A stretch of 64,000 nt of DNA from Polaromonas sp. C04 (GCF_002002705.1 NZ_MUNS01000041.1:1-64000), one strand, 5' to 3'; shown: positions 34,508-43,713, numbered from the stretch's first letter. Translations and numbers: made by a program. The notes: generated by a model not told the origin, from the sequence alone.

Positions 34508-36670
34508 CTACACATCCAGCACCAGTCGGCGCGTCTTTGATCGCGAACAGCACACGGTGATCGTGCGGTTGCTAGCCTTTTCGGAGTCGGTCTGCACGAA
34601 ATCGCGGTGATCTGGCATACCTTCGAGCACACGCGTGATGCAAGTTCCGCACACGCCAGACTGGCATGACATCGGCACTTCGATACCGTACTCGAGCAGC
34701 TTCTCAGCGATACGTTCCCCCGGCTGCACTTCGAACGACACCTTGCTGCGCGCGGCCACCACTGTAAACGGAGCGCCGTCGGTGTTGACTTCGGCGCCAA
34801 AGCGTTCGAGATGCACCTGCTCGTTCTGCCATCCTTGGCGCTTCGCTGCCGCCGTCACGAAATCCATGAAGCCGTTGGGCCCGCAGGCGTACAAGTGGCG
34901 CGAAACCGATGGCACGGCCAGCACGTCATCGACGTGCAGCAATTGCGCTGGCTGGCCGTCGTCGAGGTGGACTTGCACGCGCTCGCCGAATTGCCTCAGG
35001 TCGTCGAGAAAGGCCAAGCGTGACGCACTGCGCCCGCAGTAGTGCAGCTCGAACGCACGGCCGGCGGCCTGCAGCGCAAATGCCATCGACAGAATCGGCG
35101 TGATGCCAATGCCGCCGGCAAAAAGGATGGTGTGTTGGGCATCAAGCGTCAGCGGAAAATTGTTGCGTGGTCTGCCGATCTCGATTACTTGACCTTGATG
35201 GAGATCGGCATGGACGGCAGCCGACCCGCCGCGCGACTTCGGGTCGAGCAGAATGCCCAGCCGGTACCGACCGCGCTCCGCTGGATTGCCGGCCAGCGAA
35301 TATTGGCGCAGCAAGTCGCTGCGTGCGCGCAGATCGACGTGGGCGCCGGCGTCGAATGACGGAAGCGGCTGGCCGTTGGCACTCTCAAGCTCGAGCGAGA
35401 CGATGTCCTGTGCCACGTCTCGGCGCGCGACGATGCGCACCTTGATGGGGCCTTGCGGCGCCAGGGCCTCCTGCGTCGCGACAACTGTGCCGGCGGTGTC
35501 GGGCTCGACGACCACTGGCAGTGACGCCCAGGCGCGGATCGTATTGTTCATCGCCACCACCGGCTCACCGACCAGTGCGATGGTCTTGACCCGCCGAGTC
35601 AATGATTGCAAGAGACTGATGATTTCCAAGCGCGCCAGGTGCATACCCATGCACATGTGCACGCCGGAGCCGAAGCCCAGGTGATCATGCACATCGCGCG
35701 TGACATCGAAGCGGTCGGGGTCCTTGAACTTGCGCTCGTCGCGGTTGGCCGAGGCGTACATCACCATCACGCGCGCGCCCTTCGGAATCGTCACTCCGGC
35801 GATCTCGGAATCTTCGGCAACATAGCGCGTGAAGGCGCGAATCGGTGAGGCCAGTCGTACCACCTCTTCGACGGCATTCGGGATCAGCTCGGGGCGCTCG
35901 CGCACCAGCTTCCATTGATCCGGCTGATCGGCGAAGAACTTGATCGCCTGGCCGGTGGCAGAGATCGTGGTGTCCAGACTTGGGTTGATGTAGTCGCGCA
36001 TCAATTGGGCGCAGGTGGCATAGGGGATGCCTCGCTCGGCGCCGACCTTGAAGATGCGATGGGCCCAGCCGTCCGGTTTGAGCTTTTCCGGTGTGCCGTA
36101 TTCGTCGAGGAAAGCCTTCAGGTCACGCAGGTCTTCGAATGCCGCCTTGGAACGGGCGTTCTCTGGACCAAACAGGTTGAAGGTCGCCGACGCCCAGGTG
36201 AGCATTTTTTCGCGCCCTTCGGCTGGCAGGCCGACCAGTTCGGCGACGATGGTCACTGGCAGAAACTGTGCAAAGTCGGCTATGGCATCGAAGCGCCGGC
36301 GTTCGACGAGTCCGGCCACCAGCGTGTCGGCGGCCTGACGGATGCGCGGGGTGATCGCTTCCAGCGCGCCGGGCAGCAGCGGCTCGGCGGTCACGCTGCG
36401 CGTCTGGTCGTGCTCAGGGGGGTCGGAGTTCAGCGTATTGCCGGAGAGCATTTCATTGACCTTGACGTTCAGCGACACGCCGCGTGAATTGATGAAACGT
36501 TTGGGCTGGCGCAACGCACTGGCCACTTCGGCATAGCGCGGCAGCGCATAGACGTCGTGCTGCTTCATGTAGACCACAGGCCCCATCGCACGCAGTTGCG
36601 CATAGACGGGATCGGGGTCGCGGATTACCGCGTCTGCATAGAAATCATCGTTGTAGATGGGTGCTTTCAT
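34508..36670 (-). CDS. Self-sufficient cytochrome P450 fused to FMN/2Fe-2S reductase (class VII type)
   Basis: Encodes 720 residues. Residues 1-390 are a P450: ExxR at 269-272, I-helix NPSLDTT (230-235, Ser-Leu-Asp where most have Ala-Gly), heme loop FGSGVHMCMG with Cys340. Residues 405-600 are a phthalate-dioxygenase-reductase domain: RQYSLAG (FMN), GGIGITPILSM (NADH), YACGPNGFMD. Residues 640-720 are a 2Fe-2S domain with Cys669, 674, 677 and 707/708. This P450-PFOR layout is known from CYP116B proteins, but the heme domain's NSRG, PSLDTT and the region after them look CYP199-like (para-substituted benzoate O-demethylases). It is the last gene of an operon behind a sulfatase, ALDH and SDR; a methoxy- or alkyl-aromatic is a likely substrate. 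Confidence 0.92.
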   Translation of the reverse strand: MKAPIYNDDFYADAVIRDPDPVYAQLRAMGPVVYMKQHDVYALPRYAEVASALRQPKRFINSRGVSLNVKVNEMLSGNTLNSDPPEHDQTRSVTAEPLLPGALEAITPRIRQAADTLVAGLVERRRFDAIADFAQFLPVTIVAELVGLPAEGREKMLTWASATFNLFGPENARSKAAFEDLRDLKAFLDEYGTPEKLKPDGWAHRIFKVGAERGIPYATCAQLMRDYINPSLDTTISATGQAIKFFADQPDQWKLVRERPELIPNAVEEVVRLASPIRAFTRYVAEDSEIAGVTIPKGARVMVMYASANRDERKFKDPDRFDVTRDVHDHLGFGSGVHMCMGMHLARLEIISLLQSLTRRVKTIALVGEPVVAMNNTIRAWASLPVVVEPDTAGTVVATQEALAPQGPIKVRIVARRDVAQDIVSLELESANGQPLPSFDAGAHVDLRARSDLLRQYSLAGNPAERGRYRLGILLDPKSRGGSAAVHADLHQGQVIEIGRPRNNFPLTLDAQHTILFAGGIGITPILSMAFALQAAGRAFELHYCGRSASRLAFLDDLRQFGERVQVHLDDGQPAQLLHVDDVLAVPSVSRHLYACGPNGFMDFVTAAAKRQGWQNEQVHLERFGAEVNTDGAPFTVVAARSKVSFEVQPGERIAEKLLEYGIEVPMSCQSGVCGTCITRVLEGMPDHRDFVQTDSEKASNRTITVCCSRSKTRRLVLDV

Positions 36671-36691
36671 GTTGATACTCCCTGGATGCCT

Positions 36692-37492
36692 TCAGAGGCG
36701 AAGATCGGCCAGCGCCAGCGCATCGCCGACGGCAAATGCGCCCATGCCACCGTCCGGCGAAATCTCTGCGCCGCGCAGCCAGGTGCTTTGTGGCGAAAGC
36801 AGGAACGCCGCGATCGCCGCAATCTCTTCGGGCTTGCCAGGCCGACCCGCACGCGCCACATTGCGCGCCATCTGTTCGCCAAAGGCGGCGGCGAAATCAT
36901 CGAGCAGGCCCGTCGCAACCGCGCCCGGGCACAGCGCATTGATGCGCATGTCACGACCGGTCATGGCTTCGGTTTCGGCCAATGTCCAGACAATCATCGC
37001 TTCCTTTGATAGGTTGTAGGCACGCACATGGTCGATGCCCTCATCGCGGATGAAGGTCGCCAAATCCTTGGCTGGATCTACGGCGAACAAGCGTTTGACT
37101 TGTTCGATGTTGTCGCGCCAGCGCGCACCGGCACGCGACGCCATGTTGACGATCGACGCTCCTGCGCCCAGCTGTGGCAGCATCGCCTTCGTGAAGCTGC
37201 GTTGCGCGAAGAAATTGACAGTGAGGATCACGGCCTCGCGTCCGGGCTTGGGCGACAAACCAGCGTTGTTGCACAGGCCGTCGAACGGACCTTCGACGTT
37301 CGCCACTGCGGCCGCAATCGAGCCAAGGTCGCCCAGGTCGATGCAGTGGCATGTGAACCCAGCCTTAGCCGGCGGCGCAATATCAAATCCGGTTACGCGT
37401 GCGCCGGCTGCCAGCAGCTGCGCAGCCAAAGCTGCCCCAATACCCGTGGCAACGCCGGTGACGGCAATGTGTTTGTCCTTGATCGAGTTCAT
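36692..37492 (-). CDS. SDR-family dehydrogenase, coniferyl-alcohol/3-alpha-hydroxysteroid dehydrogenase-like
   Basis: Encodes 266 residues. TGVATGIGAALAAQLLAAG binds NAD(P); LCNNAGLSPKPG, a Ser in VNMASRAGA, and YNLSKEAM (YxxxK) form the active site. ARWRDNIEQVKRLF after the Ser and the long insertion before YNLSK resemble CalA (coniferyl alcohol dehydrogenase) and 3-alpha-HSD. Placed between ALDH and P450, it probably oxidises an aromatic alcohol to the aldehyde that ALDH then uses. Confidence 0.88.
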   Translation of the reverse strand: MNSIKDKHIAVTGVATGIGAALAAQLLAAGARVTGFDIAPPAKAGFTCHCIDLGDLGSIAAAVANVEGPFDGLCNNAGLSPKPGREAVILTVNFFAQRSFTKAMLPQLGAGASIVNMASRAGARWRDNIEQVKRLFAVDPAKDLATFIRDEGIDHVRAYNLSKEAMIVWTLAETEAMTGRDMRINALCPGAVATGLLDDFAAAFGEQMARNVARAGRPGKPEEIAAIAAFLLSPQSTWLRGAEISPDGGMGAFAVGDALALADLRL

Positions 37493-37535
37493 CGTAATTC
37501 CTTCAGGTCGAGAATTGAGTTGCAGACTGGTGCGG

Positions 37536-39026
37536 TCACACCAGCCATCCGGCGGGACCGGAAATCGAGTGGTGGCCCTGGAATTGAGTCACGCCCTCGT
37601 AGCCCATGTTGCGTCCGATGCCCGAGTGCTTGAATCCGCCAAACGGCCCACGGCCATCCTGCACGGAAGGGCCATGTGCATTGAGATAGGTAAAGCCGGC
37701 TTCGAGCTGACGTGCGATCTTGACTGCGCGATCGCGGTCTGGCGTCCAGACCGACGAGCACAGTCCGAACTCCGAGTCGTTGGCCGCCGCGATGACCTCG
37801 TCCTCATTGTCGAATGCCATGATCGGCAGCACCGGGCCGAACTGCTCTTGGCGCACCACCCGTAGGCGCGGGTCGGCGTTGAGGACAAAGGTCGGCCGTT
37901 GGAAGTAACCGGCCTCGTAGAGTGCTTGGTCGGGCACGTCGCCGAACTCCTGGACGTCGGCACCGGCAGCCCGCGCTTCTTCGATCATGCCTCTGACGAC
38001 GCCAAGTTGCTTGGCATTGTTTAGCGGCCCCATTGTCGTTTCCGGCAGCAAACCGTCGCCAACTACCTGTCTGGCCGCCACCGCAGTGATACCGGCCACC
38101 ACTTCGTCGTAGCGCGAGCGGTGCACATACAGGCGTTTGAGCGCCATGCAGATCTGCCCGGCGGACATGAAGGCACCCATATACAGGCGGGTGAACGCCG
38201 CCTCGTCGAGCACAGCGTCTTCGAGCACAATGCCGGGGTCGTTGCCGCCGAGTTCGAGCGTCACCGGTGTCAGGTTCTCTGCCGCGACCTTCATCACATG
38301 GCGCCCGATGGCGACTGAGCCGGTGAAGTTGACAAAGCGTGTCAACGGGTGGCCGGTGAGCCGGTCGCCGATGCGCACAGAGTCGCCGGTCACGATATTG
38401 ACAACACCAGGTGGCAGCGCTGCGGCGATCATGTGAAGCGTGATCGTCGGCGCCAGAGCCGCGTTCTCGGACGGCTTGACGACTACGGTGTTGCCAGCGA
38501 TCAGCGCCTGTGGCAGCTTGGCGCCAAGAATGGCCAGTGGCCAGTTCCACGGCACGACCAGCACGGCCACGCCACGTGGGTGGCGCGTCACGATTGTGTC
38601 GAACGGCGGTCCAGAGATGTGCTCGTCCTGCGCCAACCGGCTGGCATAGGCCGCGTTCTGGCGAAAGCGGTCACCCAGGCGGGTGATCTCAAGCATAGTC
38701 TCGCGGCGGATCTTGCCGTGTTCGCGGGTGAATAACTGGGAACGCGCGTCGACCTCCGCCTCGTTGGCAGTCAGCAGGTCGGCAACGCGGTTCAGCATCG
38801 CCGCGCGTTCGTCGTACGACAGCGCCGCCCAAGCCGGGAAGGCACGATGTGCCGCCTCCACCGCAGCATCGACATCGCCTTCAGTGCCGGCGGCAACATG
38901 GCCCACCAGTTCGGCTGGCCTGGCGGGGTTGTGCAACAGATAGGTGCCGCGATCCGACGCCGGACGAGCCTCGCCGTTGATAAAAAGTTGCGTGGAGATT
39001 GGTGCGTCTGACATTGGCTTTTTCAT
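37536..39026 (-). CDS. Aldehyde dehydrogenase (NAD(P)+)
   Basis: Encodes 496 residues. Catalytic Cys in SAGQICMALKRLYV, general base Glu in TLELGGNDPGIV, NAD site in VVPWNWPLAILGAKLPQALI and GSVAIGRHVMKVAAE; the end QFGPVLPIM and PFGGFKHSGIGRNMG are the usual landmarks. The start overlaps the stop of the sulfatase gene (4 bases), a clear sign of coupling. It is expected to turn an aromatic aldehyde into its acid. Confidence 0.93.
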   Translation of the reverse strand: MKKPMSDAPISTQLFINGEARPASDRGTYLLHNPARPAELVGHVAAGTEGDVDAAVEAAHRAFPAWAALSYDERAAMLNRVADLLTANEAEVDARSQLFTREHGKIRRETMLEITRLGDRFRQNAAYASRLAQDEHISGPPFDTIVTRHPRGVAVLVVPWNWPLAILGAKLPQALIAGNTVVVKPSENAALAPTITLHMIAAALPPGVVNIVTGDSVRIGDRLTGHPLTRFVNFTGSVAIGRHVMKVAAENLTPVTLELGGNDPGIVLEDAVLDEAAFTRLYMGAFMSAGQICMALKRLYVHRSRYDEVVAGITAVAARQVVGDGLLPETTMGPLNNAKQLGVVRGMIEEARAAGADVQEFGDVPDQALYEAGYFQRPTFVLNADPRLRVVRQEQFGPVLPIMAFDNEDEVIAAANDSEFGLCSSVWTPDRDRAVKIARQLEAGFTYLNAHGPSVQDGRGPFGGFKHSGIGRNMGYEGVTQFQGHHSISGPAGWLV

Positions 39027-40660
39027 GCGGTTACTCTGATTGCTGGCGGCCGTTGCGCCTCGGGTACTTCGGACTCCGACCAGAAGCCGATCAGCATCCC
39101 CTGGCGCGCGCTTTTGCCAGTAAGTGACTTCATCTGTGCCTCGTCAAGAGCGGTGCGATTGCGCAGGCCGGCGGACCAGTCGAGCATCAGATCCTTCATC
39201 CGTTCGCGCACGGCGGCGAGCCCTGGGTCGCGGCCGCGATCGTGCAGTTCCTGCGGGTCTTCCTGCAGGTCGTAGAGCATCGGAGCAAAGCCAAGTGCGT
39301 GAATGAATTTCCAGCGGCCGTCAAAGGCCATCGTCATGCGCGCCTCCAGTGGATCGCGCCCAAGGGCCTGAGCGACTGGCAGTCGTGCATAGTCACACTC
39401 GCTGAATATCCCATCGCGCCAGATCGCCGGCTGCTGGCCGTGCAGCCAAGGCAATAGCGAGCGTCCTTCGAGAAGCTGTCGCGGCGGCATGCCACCGAGG
39501 GTTTCAATGAAGGTCGGGATCAGGTCGATGGCGCCGACCAGGGCTTTGCAACTGCTGCCGCGGGTCGCCTCGGAGGCGCTGCTCGGATCAACGACGATCA
39601 TCGGCAGCTTGGCTGAGGCATCGTGGAACAAGTCCTTCTCACCCAGACCGTGATCACCGAGGTAGTCGCCGTGGTCGGCGGTCAACACGATCAACGTATC
39701 GTCGAGTCGGCCGCACTCGCGCAGAAAGGCCGTCAGCCGGCCGATCTCGTCGTCGACTTGGCGAATCAGCCCCATGTAGGCGGGAATAGCCCGTGCGCGA
39801 ACTTCTTCGCGTGCAAAGGTCTGCGCCACCCTTTGCTTGCGGAAGGCGGCGAGGATCGGATGGGCATCCTCCGCACCGGCTGGTGTGTGTACGGCCGCAG
39901 GAACATCGTCCGCACCGTATAGCTTGTGATATGGCGCTGGCGCGATCAGCGGCCAGTGCGGCTTGATGTACGACAGGTGCAGACACCAGGGCTTGTCGCC
40001 GGCGGCGGTGATTGTCTCGATTGCGCGGCTCGTCATATAGGCCGTTTCGCTGTGTTCGGCTGGAACACGTGCCGGACGATGTGCATGCTCCATGAAAAAG
40101 CCGTTCAGCACCCGGCCCTGCTCGTCCTCGGCCGAGTTTGCCCATTCCAGCCAGGGGTTGCGTCCACCCATGCCGTGCCTGCGCAGGTAGTCGTTGTAGC
40201 GTGGCTCCTTGGCCGAGTAGAAACCCAGCGGCCCCTCCGGATACAGGCCGTCGTCTCGTTCGCCTGCAACAAATCCGCATTCGGCTAGTGCGTGGCCGAC
40301 GCCGTCATCTGCAGTCAGGTTCAGCCGCGCGAGGCCATTCGCATCGGCGCGCATGTGGGTCTTGCCCATCAGGATGGTCTGAAGGCCGCGCTCATGCATG
40401 TACTCGCCCAGCGTGCGCTGGTTCAACTCGAATGGAATGTCGTTCCATGTTGCGCCGTGGCTGCGGACATGGCGGCCGGTGTAAAAACTGGCGCGTGAAT
40501 TGCCACAACTGGTACCTTGTGCATAAGCCCGATCGAATCGGACGCCGCGCGCTGCCAAGGCATCGATGTTCGGTGTCTGCATCGGGCTTTTGCCGTAGCA
40601 AGAGAGATAGTCCCAGCGCAGCTGGTCGACCATCAGGAACAGAATGTTCCGAACAGACAT
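39023..40660 (-). CDS. Sulfatase-family protein with non-canonical maturation motif (CGNSR)
   Basis: Encodes 545 residues from ATG 40660, chosen because GAGAGG lies 6 bases upstream and the family N-terminus (MSVRNILFLMVDQLRWDYLS) starts there; an open frame 46 codons longer lacks similarity. Metal and phosphate-fold residues are present (TADHGDYLGDHGLGEKDLFH). At the formylglycine position it reads GTSCGNSRASFYTGRH: Cys52 is kept but the Pro of CxPxR is replaced by Asn. It is a paralogue of the canonical enzyme at 22870 (shared WDYLSCYG, TGRxVxSHGxTWN). First gene of the sulfatase-ALDH-SDR-P450 operon. Confidence 0.88.
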   Translation of the reverse strand: MSVRNILFLMVDQLRWDYLSCYGKSPMQTPNIDALAARGVRFDRAYAQGTSCGNSRASFYTGRHVRSHGATWNDIPFELNQRTLGEYMHERGLQTILMGKTHMRADANGLARLNLTADDGVGHALAECGFVAGERDDGLYPEGPLGFYSAKEPRYNDYLRRHGMGGRNPWLEWANSAEDEQGRVLNGFFMEHAHRPARVPAEHSETAYMTSRAIETITAAGDKPWCLHLSYIKPHWPLIAPAPYHKLYGADDVPAAVHTPAGAEDAHPILAAFRKQRVAQTFAREEVRARAIPAYMGLIRQVDDEIGRLTAFLRECGRLDDTLIVLTADHGDYLGDHGLGEKDLFHDASAKLPMIVVDPSSASEATRGSSCKALVGAIDLIPTFIETLGGMPPRQLLEGRSLLPWLHGQQPAIWRDGIFSECDYARLPVAQALGRDPLEARMTMAFDGRWKFIHALGFAPMLYDLQEDPQELHDRGRDPGLAAVRERMKDLMLDWSAGLRNRTALDEAQMKSLTGKSARQGMLIGFWSESEVPEAQRPPAIRVTA

Positions 40661-40780
40661 CAGGCGCCTCTCATCGCTTCTGGCCTGGAAAGTTTGTGGG
40701 CTGCGAACTCGAACTTGGTGCTGCCAGCGCCGGCCCGCAGCGGGAGATGGAAAAATCGTCGGATCATGGTTTGTCCAGTT

Positions 40781-40802
40781 ACGCTTGTTTAGGAACAAAC
40801 GT
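40781..40802. promoter_or_regulatory. Imperfect palindrome in the divergent sulfatase/LysR promoter
   Basis: TTGTT-TAGG-AACAA with outer arms ACGC/ACGT, 8 of 9 arm positions pairing. It lies about 120 bp before the sulfatase start and about 135 bp before the LysR start, a position suited to an operator of the divergently transcribed regulator. Confidence 0.4.
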
Positions 40803-40869
40803 TGAGCTTATGGACTGCAGCCAAACTCGGAAAGATGGAGAATGCAGCCGGTAGATAATTAATTCACAT

Positions 40870-40883
40870 CAGGGTTAACCCTG
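40870..40883. promoter_or_regulatory. Perfect 14-bp palindrome CAGGGTTAACCCTG before LysR
   Basis: Located 54 bp before the LysR start. Its core GGGTTAACCC recurs at 42017-42026 before the TRAP importer, so the two probably bind the same protein. Confidence 0.5.
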
Positions 40884-40937
40884 AAAATGGTGCATGGAGA
40901 TCGGCGAACCGATCTAGAGTGACGAGGAAAGACGCGC

Positions 40938-41873
40938 ATGAAATTGGCCTCCGTACAAGCCTTTGTTGAGGTAGTCAAGGCCGGCAGCATTCACGCTGCC
41001 GCGCGGCAGCTCGGTCTGTCTCAGCCTGCGTTGTCCAAGAGCCTGCGTGCATTGGAGGAGGACCTGGCCGCTCCCTTGTTGACCCGCAGCAGCTACGGGG
41101 TCGAACTAACCACCTATGGCAAGGTCTTCTATCAGCGCGCGCAGGTTGTGATTGATGAGTTGCGAAAAGGCAGAGAGGATGTTACGCAGCTGCGGGGGCC
41201 GTTCGAGGGTCGTTTGACCGTAAGCATCGCCCCTGCCAGCACCATGCAACTTGCTCCGATGGCGATTGTCGACTTCTGCCGCGAGTGTCCGGATGTCGAA
41301 TTGCACATCGAGGAGGGAATATGGCCAGTGGTGTCTGAATCCCTCCGCGATGGCTCCATCGACATTGCCATTGGGCCGATGCGGGACGAACATCCACCCG
41401 CCGAGGTGGTGTTCGAACGTTTGCTTGATGTGCAAATGGCGATCGTACTGAGGCCCGGACACCCGCTAGCTGGTGCCACTTCACTCCGGGAACTGGTTGG
41501 GGGCCGCTGGCTTCATCAAGGCGTGGGCGGCTCCGGCTCCGCCAGCATCCTGACCAAGCGCATCTTCGCGGATCACGATCTACCCGTCCCGGCGGTCAGC
41601 GTGGAGAGTCGGTCCTTGACCGCGACGATCATGATGCTGCAGCGAATGGATCTCATAGCCGTCATGCCGCGGCGAATTCTGGATCTTCCAGGCGTGCGCG
41701 ATGCGTTGGCGATAGTCGATCTCAAGGAGACCTTGGGATCAAACTTGATCGGCTTGATCTACCGGGGCGACCGTCCGCTTACTCGTTTAGCGCAGATTTT
41801 CGCCAAGCACACGCGCCGCGCCGCGGCGCATCTGGCACGAGAGCGCAACCAAGGTGAGGAATCGCGCAGTTAG
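40938..41873 (+). CDS. LysR-family transcriptional regulator
   Basis: Encodes 311 residues. HTH in MKLASVQAFVEVVKAGSIHA, ARQLGLSQPALSKSLRALEE. The effector domain follows (FEGRLTVSIAPASTMQLAPM, SLTATIMMLQRMDLIAVMPR). It separates the sulfatase-P450 operon (divergent) from the TRAP importer genes (same strand) and is the obvious candidate to control both. Palindromes at 40781, 40870 and 42017 may be its sites. Confidence 0.92.
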   Translation: MKLASVQAFVEVVKAGSIHAAARQLGLSQPALSKSLRALEEDLAAPLLTRSSYGVELTTYGKVFYQRAQVVIDELRKGREDVTQLRGPFEGRLTVSIAPASTMQLAPMAIVDFCRECPDVELHIEEGIWPVVSESLRDGSIDIAIGPMRDEHPPAEVVFERLLDVQMAIVLRPGHPLAGATSLRELVGGRWLHQGVGGSGSASILTKRIFADHDLPVPAVSVESRSLTATIMMLQRMDLIAVMPRRILDLPGVRDALAIVDLKETLGSNLIGLIYRGDRPLTRLAQIFAKHTRRAAAHLARERNQGEESRS

Positions 41874-42016
41874 CCTGAAACACCACGTTGGCTGCCGCTT
41901 CAAGTTGATTGGAATTTAAGGGAAGCCCCCGTGGCTCGAAATCCTAATGGGAGGAAGGAGGAAATACGTCGGCCAGACTACTGAAAGGTCGGCCGACCTG
42001 CATGCATCGTTATTGA

Positions 42017-42026
42017 GGGTTAACCC
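42017..42026. promoter_or_regulatory. Palindrome GGGTTAACCC before the TRAP importer operon
   Basis: Same 10-bp core as at 40872-40881. It lies 101 bp before the dctP start. The rest of the 250-bp gap between LysR and dctP shows nothing else distinctive. Confidence 0.45.
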
Positions 42027-42127
42027 CAATGTGGATTAATTATCTAGCAGCTGAATTTTCCATCTTTGCGAATCCTGACGCAGCCCCTAAGCTCCATTCG
42101 CGTTCCTTAACAACCGTCAGGACATTC

Positions 42128-43159
42128 ATGAATTACACGACTCGAATCCTCTGCAATGCGCTTGGCTTTTCCGCCTTACTTGCACTGAGCGCAGCCCCTG
42201 CGTGGGCCGACACCACGCTCGTCATCAACGCCTTCCTGCCCGCGCAGGACACGATGAACACCCAGATTCTCCGGCCCTGGGCAGACGCCGTGACCAAGGC
42301 CACCGATGGGCGCGTCAAGGTGCAGATTCCACCAAGCAGTGTGGCGGCTCCCGATCAGTTGTGGAATTCGGTACGCAGTGGCGTGGTCGATGGCGCTTAT
42401 CTCTATAACGGTCTGTTGCCGAACCAATTGAAGCTGATGCAAATGCCCCAGTTGCCGTTCCTCGGCACAAGCGCCAAGGCCAACTCGGTCGCGCTGTGGC
42501 GCACCTACGACAAATACTTTAAGGCCGCCGATGAGTACAAGAGCGTGCATTTGCTGGGGGTCATGGTGATGCCGAGCGGGATTCTGTACAGCCTCAAAGG
42601 CCCGATTGAATCTGAGCATGACCTGCAAGGCGTCAAGGTCTGGGCGTTGCCCGGCGTGCCGGCCAAGATGATGGCAATGGCAAAGGCGGGCGTGAATGCC
42701 ACGCCGGCGGCCAGGATGAGCGAGATTGTGGCGGGGGGCATGGTCGACGTCATGGTCGGCAACCCTGACATGTATTCGGATACCTTCAAGGTGATGCGCT
42801 ACGCCAAGAGTGCCACGATGGTGCCGGGGGGATTTTCCACACCCTCTTGGTCTCTGGTTCTAAACCGCCCGAAGTGGGAGTCAATTTCACCGGCCGACCG
42901 CGAAATCATCACCAAACTTTCGGGCGAAGCACTTGCCGAACGGGCAGCGGCTTTTGATAACGTGGAAGCGGCGGCCCACGCTGCAGCCGTGCAAAGTGGC
43001 GTGAAATACCTATCCGCCTCGCCGCAATTCGTGACTGCCTTGGAAAAGAGCGGCGCGGTGTTGACAAACCAGTGGCTGGCAACTGCCAAGACCGAGAAGG
43101 TAGACGGCGCCGCTGCGCTGGCGTACTACAAAGCACAGTCTGCGGTAGTCGGCAAATGA
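42128..43159 (+). CDS. TRAP transporter solute-binding protein, DctP family
   Basis: Encodes 343 residues from ATG 42128 (CAGGA 6 bases before; a signal peptide NALGFSALLALSAAPAWA starts properly here, unlike an in-frame ATG 99 bp earlier). VINAFLPAQDTMNTQILRPW, a basic GRVKVQIPPS and GVKVWALPGVPAKMMAMAK are typical DctP features. It binds organic acids for the DctQM permease encoded next, plausibly an aromatic acid linked to the P450 operon. Confidence 0.9.
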   Translation: MNYTTRILCNALGFSALLALSAAPAWADTTLVINAFLPAQDTMNTQILRPWADAVTKATDGRVKVQIPPSSVAAPDQLWNSVRSGVVDGAYLYNGLLPNQLKLMQMPQLPFLGTSAKANSVALWRTYDKYFKAADEYKSVHLLGVMVMPSGILYSLKGPIESEHDLQGVKVWALPGVPAKMMAMAKAGVNATPAARMSEIVAGGMVDVMVGNPDMYSDTFKVMRYAKSATMVPGGFSTPSWSLVLNRPKWESISPADREIITKLSGEALAERAAAFDNVEAAAHAAAVQSGVKYLSASPQFVTALEKSGAVLTNQWLATAKTEKVDGAAALAYYKAQSAVVGK

Positions 43160-43713
43160 ATGCCGCCAAAGTGCCCCCTGGCGGGGGCACGCACGGGGTG
43201 GCGACCGCAGACGAGTCCGGCTTCGTCGGAACCTGCGCTTTCATCCTGCGCGTTATGTGCGCCGCGGCCATGCTGTTCATCATGGGCCTGACTTTCGTCG
43301 ACGTGCTCATGAGTTACTTCTTTGCGTTCCCCATCACTGGCAGTGCCGAATTAGTCATGTTCGCGATGGCGATTCTCATCTTCTCGGCCTTTCCGCTGGT
43401 GACCCTGCGTGAGCAACACATCTCAGTGGGCATTTTGCACGGGCGCCTGCACGGCTTCTGGCTCTGGCTGCAGCGTCTGGTCATCCTTGCCGTGAGTCTG
43501 CTGGCCTGCACCGCCATGTCCTGGCAGCTGCTGCATGACGGCCATCAACTGGTGAGCGATCAGCAGGCGACGATGGTGCTGCAACTGCCTTTGGGTCCGC
43601 TGAGCTACTTCATGGGCGCTTTGAGCGGCGTCAGTGCGCTGGCGCTGGTCCTGCTGCTGGTGCGGCATTTGCGGGCGGGCGTCCCCCCCAACGCCCTGGA
43701 GAATCCGTCATGA
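43156..43713 (+). CDS. TRAP transporter small permease, DctQ family
   Basis: Encodes 185 residues with start overlapping the DctP stop (ATGA). Four membrane segments; the DctQ core FVDVLMSYFFAFPITGSAEL, VMFAMAILIFSAFPLVTLRE, QHISVGIL. Joined to the large permease by another 4-base overlap. The first ~25 residues are hydrophilic. Confidence 0.9.
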   Translation: MNAAKVPPGGGTHGVATADESGFVGTCAFILRVMCAAAMLFIMGLTFVDVLMSYFFAFPITGSAELVMFAMAILIFSAFPLVTLREQHISVGILHGRLHGFWLWLQRLVILAVSLLACTAMSWQLLHDGHQLVSDQQATMVLQLPLGPLSYFMGALSGVSALALVLLLVRHLRAGVPPNALENPS

